A stretch of 26,253 nt of DNA from a bacterium (GTDB lineage: Bacteria; Spirochaetota; UBA4802; UBA5550), in the NCBI GenBank assembly GCA_024224995.1, contig JAAENB010000574.1, positions 1 through 26,253 on the forward strand, written 5' to 3'. Below are positions 22,321-26,253 of this stretch, one piece after another (within the stretch, counting starts at the first letter, position 1; every line of letters begins with the position of its first letter). Below the pieces are notes generated by a model, which saw nothing but the letters and a program-made list of their open reading frames with translations, was not told the DNA's origin and did not search any database. Position numbers and translations under genes: made by a program.

Positions 22321-24168
22321 ATGATGGTGCCTGAAAAATATCGTGAGAAAGTGGTTGATTTTGAGGGGCTGTGCGAATTAATCAAGCCCGGGAGCAGGAT
22401 TTTTCTCTCAAGCGGTCCGGCTACGCCGCTTAAATGGGTCACTGATATGCTCAAGAGTTCTCATTATAATCTCCAGGATCTTGAGATCATTCAATTGATC
22501 ACTGTTGGCGGGTATCTCTCCAATGAAGAGCAGAATTCCAAGTACCGGCTAAAAACATTTTTTGCCGGGGAGAGTGTTACGCGCCAGATTCACCAGGGCG
22601 CGGTCGATTTTATTCCGGCCCATATTGTGGAAATTCCCCTGATCTTTGCCTCGGGCGCTGTTGGGGTTGATGTGGCGATTGTCCAGACCAGCCCCCCTGA
22701 TGAAAAGGGTTTTCTTAATCTCGGGGTGGTTATGGATGTTGCCGATATCGTTATAAAAGATACTCCTCTTGTTATCGCGGAAATTAATCCTAATATGCCC
22801 GTAACTAACGGCGCAACGTCCATTCATATGGACCAGGTCAATTATCTTTTTGAGAGTGATCTTCCTATTTACGAACAAAAATCTAAAGAATATGATGAGA
22901 TTATTGATAAAATCGGATGGCATGTATCAAACCTTATAGATGACGGTTCTACTGTTTCACTGCACATTGGGCGGACGTATGATGCTGTTGCCTCGCACCT
23001 GAAGACCAGCAAGGGGCTCAGGATCTATACCAATGTTATATCGGACTGGATTATTGATCTTGTTGAATCCGGATCTTTGAGCATTGACCGGGGCATTAAT
23101 AATATTGGTCCCGTAACTACCAGTTACTGCATTGGAACAAAGAAACTCTACTCTTATATCGATGGGAATCCTTTTTTTGATTTTGTTCCCCTGCTGCGGC
23201 TGGCAAACCAGCCTACAGTGATGCGTTTCCCCAAAATGGTCAGTATTATGAATGTGAGCAAGGTTGATATCGCTGCCGACAGGGTTGCGTATCTTTCCGG
23301 TGATGATCAGCTTACGGGGTATGAGAGTAAACTCAGTTTTGCCATGAGTACGGCTTTTTCCAGGGGAGGGAAAGCGATTGTTACGCTCAGGTCCGTCGAT
23401 CTGAACGGGAACAGTAATATTGTTGTGGCCCATGACGATAAGAAAGAACGGGTCCGGTCGACTCTGGGGATAACCCGCTATGTGGTTACGGAGTATGGCG
23501 TTGCCAATATTTTCGGGAAGAGTATCCGGGAGCGTGCCCTGGCCATGATCGATATTGCCCATCCCGATCACCGGGGACGGCTTCTTGAGGAAGCAAAACA
23601 ACAGGGGTATATTTATCATGACCAGATCTATGTAATTGAGAATGCCATCAATTACCCTTTTTCTCTTGAAACAGTAAAGAGCTTTAAGGATGGCCTGGAA
23701 ATTAAATTTCGTCCTATTAAACCATCTGATGAAGATATGATGCGGCACCTTTTTTACCAGTTCTCTGATGAGGCAAAGTATCTTCGTTATTTTGTCCGGG
23801 TCCGGGCAATGCCCCATAAGAAAATGCAGCAATATGTTAATATTGATTATGATAAAGTGCTCTCCCTGGTTGGCGTTGTGGAACGCAAAGGGAATGAACA
23901 TATTATAGCGGAAGGGCGCTATGCCTTTGATTCCGAGGATAACAGCTATGAAATGGCTTTTATTGTAAATGAGCGATACGGCGGAAAAGGGATTGCTGCG
24001 TTCCTGTTTGGGTACCTGGTGAAAATCGCGCAGGAGCGGGGTATTGAGCGATTGACTGCCAGTGTCCTGGCTGAGAACCGGAAAATGAGACATGTTTTCG
24101 ATAAGTCGGAAATTGAACCAAAGATCGTTAACAGGGGCAGAGAGATCTATTATCGATTTGATATATAA
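22321..24168 (+). CDS. Acetyl-CoA hydrolase/CoA-transferase fused to a GNAT acetyltransferase
   Basis: A two-part 615-aa protein. Residues about 5-440 match the acetyl-CoA hydrolase / 4-hydroxybutyrate CoA-transferase-type family (SPPDEKGFLNLGV, VVTEYGVANIFGKSIRERA, IAHPDHR). Residues about 458-612 form a GNAT domain (IKFRPIKPSDE, acetyl-CoA loop RYGGKGIAAFLF). Such fusions are known, but the biological role of the acetyltransferase half is not settled. The ATG at 22321 (or the adjacent one at 22324) follows GAGGGG; the frame is open back to 22273, but those 16 residues are encoded by repeat and hairpin DNA. It probably swaps CoA between acids and may acylate lysines on partners such as the upstream ligase. 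Confidence 0.9.
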   Translation: MMVPEKYREKVVDFEGLCELIKPGSRIFLSSGPATPLKWVTDMLKSSHYNLQDLEIIQLITVGGYLSNEEQNSKYRLKTFFAGESVTRQIHQGAVDFIPAHIVEIPLIFASGAVGVDVAIVQTSPPDEKGFLNLGVVMDVADIVIKDTPLVIAEINPNMPVTNGATSIHMDQVNYLFESDLPIYEQKSKEYDEIIDKIGWHVSNLIDDGSTVSLHIGRTYDAVASHLKTSKGLRIYTNVISDWIIDLVESGSLSIDRGINNIGPVTTSYCIGTKKLYSYIDGNPFFDFVPLLRLANQPTVMRFPKMVSIMNVSKVDIAADRVAYLSGDDQLTGYESKLSFAMSTAFSRGGKAIVTLRSVDLNGNSNIVVAHDDKKERVRSTLGITRYVVTEYGVANIFGKSIRERALAMIDIAHPDHRGRLLEEAKQQGYIYHDQIYVIENAINYPFSLETVKSFKDGLEIKFRPIKPSDEDMMRHLFYQFSDEAKYLRYFVRVRAMPHKKMQQYVNIDYDKVLSLVGVVERKGNEHIIAEGRYAFDSEDNSYEMAFIVNERYGGKGIAAFLFGYLVKIAQERGIERLTASVLAENRKMRHVFDKSEIEPKIVNRGREIYYRFDI

Positions 24169-24190
24169 AGGCAGTTAAAGGAGGTTTGTT

Positions 24191-24652
24191 ATGTTGGGAC
24201 GGAGGATTAAGGACTACCTGGATGCCAATGATATCCGCTATATTTATATCATGCACTCTCCCGCGTATACAGCCCAGGGAATAGCGCATACTGCTCATAT
24301 TTCCGGTAAGGAAATCGCGAAATCGGTTATTCTTAAGATCGACGGAACGTTTTTTATGGCTGTTGTTCCCGCGAATAATAAAGTGAATATATATCTTTTA
24401 AAAGATATATATTCGGCTGAGAGCGTTGAACTTGCTTCTGAAGATGAATTCAAAGATAAATTTCCTGATTGTGAAATTGGGGCAATGCCTCCTTTTGGGA
24501 ACCTCTATGATATGGACGTTATCGTTTGCAGAGAGTTGACCGAAGATAAAGAGATAGCTTTTAACGCCGGAACTCATACTGAGCTTATTAAAATGGATTA
24601 CCGGGATTTTCAACACCTGGTAAAGCCGCGGATTGTTGATTTCGCGTCGTAA
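24191..24652 (+). CDS. YbaK/EbsC-type aminoacyl-tRNA deacylase
   Basis: A small cytoplasmic editing-type protein that hydrolyses mischarged tRNA or related esters. The 153-aa protein spans one YbaK domain: HSPAYTAQGIAHTAHISGKEIAKSVILKIDG (lysine near 44 within KSVILK), PDCEIGAMPPFGNLYDMDVIV and FNAGTHTELIKMDYRDFQHLVKP. Substrate (Cys, Pro or other) cannot be told. AGGAGG lies 6 bases before the ATG, 22 bases after the transferase gene, suggesting co-transcription. Confidence 0.92.
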   Translation: MLGRRIKDYLDANDIRYIYIMHSPAYTAQGIAHTAHISGKEIAKSVILKIDGTFFMAVVPANNKVNIYLLKDIYSAESVELASEDEFKDKFPDCEIGAMPPFGNLYDMDVIVCRELTEDKEIAFNAGTHTELIKMDYRDFQHLVKPRIVDFAS

Positions 24653-24660
24653 GAGAAAAA

Positions 24661-24688
24661 GGTACAAAAGAGGTACAAGGGGCAAGGT
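24661..24688. repeat. GGTACAA heptamer-like repeats
   Basis: GGTACAA occurs at 24661 and 24672, followed by GGGGCAAGGTAT directly before the ATG at 24691. It resembles the GGTGCAAGGTACAGGGG block at 95-111. The last unit probably supplies the ribosome binding site of the next gene. Confidence 0.5.
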
Positions 24689-24690
24689 AT

Positions 24691-25620
24691 ATGATAAAGA
24701 AAGTACTTAATAAAGTATCGATGATTTTTACGGACGAAGGGTTCCTGGCAAGCAACGGTGTCCTGGTTGAGGACGATGTTCGTCTTGTCATAGACAGCGC
24801 CGAAGGGAAGGTTCTGGAGTCTGTATACCCGGAAACGGTCGAAGTTTTACTTAATTCTCATCATCACCTTGATCATATCAGCGGAAATGACCTGTTTGTT
24901 AACGCTAAAATTATGGCTCATCCAATAGAGCGGGAGGCCATGAAAAATCCCGAAAAGACGTCCGCCAGTTTCGGCTGGAAAGAACTCATGGAGCCCGAGA
25001 AACTCAGTTTTGTGGATCAGCTTCAGGGAAGCGACAACCGGAATTTAAAACCCTGGAATGTTGATGAAGACCTTCATGACGGCCAGGTGATTGATTGCGG
25101 GAGTACAAAGATCCGGGTTGTGCTTACGCCAGGCCACACCGGCGGGCATTGTTCATTTTATTTTCCCGAAGAAGAGTTTATTTTTATCGGCGATATTTGT
25201 CTCTCCAAAGTGGGGCCCTGGTATGGAGACCCCGATACTGATGTTGATGACTTTATCCGGTCCGTGGATAAAATTATAGAACTCAAGCCAAAGATGCTGG
25301 CCACCAGCCATATTCCGGACCTTTTAATTGACGGAACCGACGATATAAAAGGCATTCTTACGGAATATAAAGAGCGGGTATATAGTAGAGAGAAGAGGAT
25401 CCTTGATTTTCTTCATACTCATACCGCGAATATCAATGAGATCTCGGAAAAAAAATTAATATACCGGGTGCATCCTTCCACGTTTGTGGAATTCTGGGAA
25501 AAAAGCATGGTCAAGAAACATCTCCATCGGCTTTTGGATGCGGGTAAAATTGAGAAACTTGACGACGGGCGATATTGTGCCAATGAACGTGAGAGTATGA
25601 GCGAAGAGATCTTTTTTTGA
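24691..25620 (+). CDS. Metallo-beta-lactamase-fold hydrolase with C-terminal winged-helix-like part
   Basis: A 309-aa protein with the zinc-binding motif HHHLDH (H57, H59, D61, H62), then TPGHTGGHCSFYF (about 146-158) and FIGDI, the order of glyoxalase II/flavoprotein-type MBL proteins. Residues about 225-305 are mixed helix and strand and look like the winged-helix tail seen in LACTB2-like members. Substrate is unknown; thioester or phosphodiester hydrolysis are the usual choices. The ribosome binding site (AAGGGGCAAGG) lies in repeat DNA. It ends the ligase operon and its stop abuts a hairpin repeat. Confidence 0.9.
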   Translation: MIKKVLNKVSMIFTDEGFLASNGVLVEDDVRLVIDSAEGKVLESVYPETVEVLLNSHHHLDHISGNDLFVNAKIMAHPIEREAMKNPEKTSASFGWKELMEPEKLSFVDQLQGSDNRNLKPWNVDEDLHDGQVIDCGSTKIRVVLTPGHTGGHCSFYFPEEEFIFIGDICLSKVGPWYGDPDTDVDDFIRSVDKIIELKPKMLATSHIPDLLIDGTDDIKGILTEYKERVYSREKRILDFLHTHTANINEISEKKLIYRVHPSTFVEFWEKSMVKKHLHRLLDAGKIEKLDDGRYCANERESMSEEIFF

Positions 25621-25679
25621 GACTCTTATAAAGAGCTCTGAGGTCTTTGTTTTGGACTCTTATAAAGAGTCTTGGGTTT
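25621..25679. repeat. TATAAAGAG hairpin repeat, copies A and B
   Basis: Copy A (25621-25645) begins one base after the MBL-fold gene's stop: GACTCTTATAAAGAG then CTCTGAGGTC. Copy B (25655-25679) reads GACTCTTATAAAGAGTC and then diverges. GACTCTT/AAGAGTC pair around ATA in copy B. The strand AAAGAGCTCTGAGGTCTTT can also fold, followed by TTGTTTTG, so copy A may help terminate transcription. Confidence 0.8.
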
Positions 25680-25699
25680 TTAAAAGAGGTCTTTTGCAC

Positions 25700-25726
25700 T
25701 TGACAGAAACGTTTATGGATTATTTT
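25700..25726 (+). promoter_or_regulatory. Possible promoter for the small gene
   Basis: A perfect TTGACA (25700-25705) is followed after 15 bases by TATTTT (25721-25726). The spacing is short, so this is tentative. Confidence 0.4.
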
Positions 25727-25767
25727 TTGTTTCCAGGTTTAATATATAGCATACTATGGAGACAACA

Positions 25768-26046
25768 ATGTCCGATGACAGAATATTTGATACACTTGAA
25801 GATTTTATCGCTGAAATGAAAAATATCGGGGTTAGCAAGATTGCCTTTGCCCAGGTAAACGAGAGAAGGGCGGAGCCTTTGGACTCCGAAGTGGCGGTTA
25901 TACTGGTTGTTAAACTTGAGCTGCTGGCTTATAAAGACGCGGTTTTATATAAATATATCGCAAAAGATCCGGACCTGGATTCAATATATAATAGTTTAAT
26001 AGAAGAAAACTTTGAAGTAACAAAACGAAGCCGGAATATTTCTTAA
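25768..26046 (+). CDS. Unknown 92-aa protein
   Basis: Not recognised. The ATG at 25768 has GGAG 6 bases upstream; an in-frame ATG at 25756 includes that site, so it is less likely. The sequence begins with an acidic helix (SDDRIFDTLEDFIAEMKNIG), continues with KIAFAQVNE and a hydrophobic strand (VAVILVVKLELLAY), and ends with a charged helical part (DLDSIYNSLIEENFEVTKRSRN). It is probably a small alpha/beta protein with no membrane helix, unless VAVILVVKLELLA is membrane-associated. It is isolated and flanked on both sides by the same hairpin repeat. Confidence 0.7.
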   Translation: MSDDRIFDTLEDFIAEMKNIGVSKIAFAQVNERRAEPLDSEVAVILVVKLELLAYKDAVLYKYIAKDPDLDSIYNSLIEENFEVTKRSRNIS

Positions 26047-26064
26047 TTGCCCCCGGAGTTTTTT

Positions 26065-26130
26065 GAGCTCTATAAAAGAGCTCTGAGGTCTTTTCTCTCC
26101 GAAAGAGCTCCTATAAAGAGCTCTGAGGTC
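26065..26130. repeat. TATAAAGAG hairpin repeat, copies C and D
   Basis: Copy C (26065-26090) is GAGCTCTATAAAAGAGCTC then TGAGGTC, a 7-bp hairpin around ATAAA. Copy D (26105-26130) is GAGCTCCTATAAAGAGCTC then TGAGGTC. Both end like copy A. Confidence 0.85.
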
Positions 26131-26253
26131 GTAACCCCGCAAAAAACGGCTTTTTTTGAAAAAAATTCAATTTTTGGCAAAAAAAGTCAAAAAAAATTTC
26201 ATCAAAAGGCTTCCCCGTTCGTCCTATATATAAGGGCCTAAAAAATATTTCAA
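26131..26253. other. Homopolymer-rich tail, no gene seen
   Basis: Several A and T runs (for example AAAAAACGG, TTTTTTTGAAAAAAA, AAAAAAAGTCAAAAAAAA) and no gene. It may be upstream DNA of a gene beyond the window. The short frame starting near 26047 runs through repeats and homopolymers and is not credible. Confidence 0.4.

Noticed and set aside
25621..26130. Possible CRISPR array in the repeated units
   Set aside because: The four units are hairpins with irregular spacing (about 34, 410 and 40 bases), not regular repeat-spacer units, and there are no cas genes.
26047..26241. 64-codon frame at the right end
   Set aside because: It crosses two hairpin repeats and A/T runs, and has no ribosome binding site.

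Overview
The window (about 26 kb, GC roughly low to mid 40s by eye) looks like chromosomal DNA from an anaerobic Gram-negative bacterium. Evidence for an outer envelope and periplasm is an apolipoprotein N-acyltransferase (lnt), a LysM/M23 peptidoglycan hydrolase, and a Tat-exported [NiFe] hydrogenase with a tetraheme c3-type cytochrome. The hydrogenase/cytochrome pair, the adenylate kinase subtype, the acyl-CoA ligase and the CoA-transferase/GNAT fusion are all familiar from Desulfobacterota-like (delta-proteobacterial) genomes. A spirochaete or an uncultured phylum with similar gene content cannot be excluded. No rRNA, tRNA, CRISPR array, phage or transposase gene was seen.

Layout. 1-253: repeat-rich end with heptamer repeats, a palindrome and a probable terminator. 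254-4477 (minus): yggS-proC-M23 peptidase-lnt, with start/stop overlaps, interrupted before lnt by a palindromic repeat. 4658-9110 (plus): separate small units with good sigma70-type promoters and several terminators: an unknown 106-aa protein, a CDP-alcohol phosphatidyltransferase, a small membrane protein, a 69-aa double-CxxC protein, a HEAT-repeat protein and adk. A second copy of the palindromic repeat follows adk. 9480-14721 (plus): a small membrane protein, then a tight three-gene unit: a PAS sensor kinase homologue lacking its phospho-acceptor histidine, a RavA/MoxR-type AAA+ ATPase and a ViaA-type VWA protein with a hydrophobic C-terminal segment. 14735-15703 (minus): an extended SDR. 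15941-16276 (plus): a small membrane protein and a bidirectional terminator. 16331-19861 (minus): hydrogenase operon in the order cytochrome c3, maturation protease, small subunit, large subunit. 19862-20520: a long non-coding stretch with a three-way-junction-like fold and a perfect 26-bp inverted repeat. 20521-25620 (plus): acyl-CoA ligase, CoA-transferase/GNAT fusion, YbaK-type deacylase, metallo-beta-lactamase-fold protein. 25621-26253: a small unknown gene bracketed by four copies of a TATAAAGAG hairpin repeat.

How it fits together. The hydrogenase, its dedicated protease and the cytochrome form a periplasmic H2-oxidising (or H2-evolving) module in which the cytochrome is the likely electron partner; no membrane cytochrome b subunit is encoded beside it. 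The ligase and CoA-transferase suggest fatty or organic acid activation and CoA exchange, possibly controlled by the fused acetyltransferase. The most unusual unit is the pseudo-kinase/AAA+/VWA operon, which looks like a sensor-controlled version of the RavA-ViaA chaperone system. All functions are inferred from sequence motifs read by eye.
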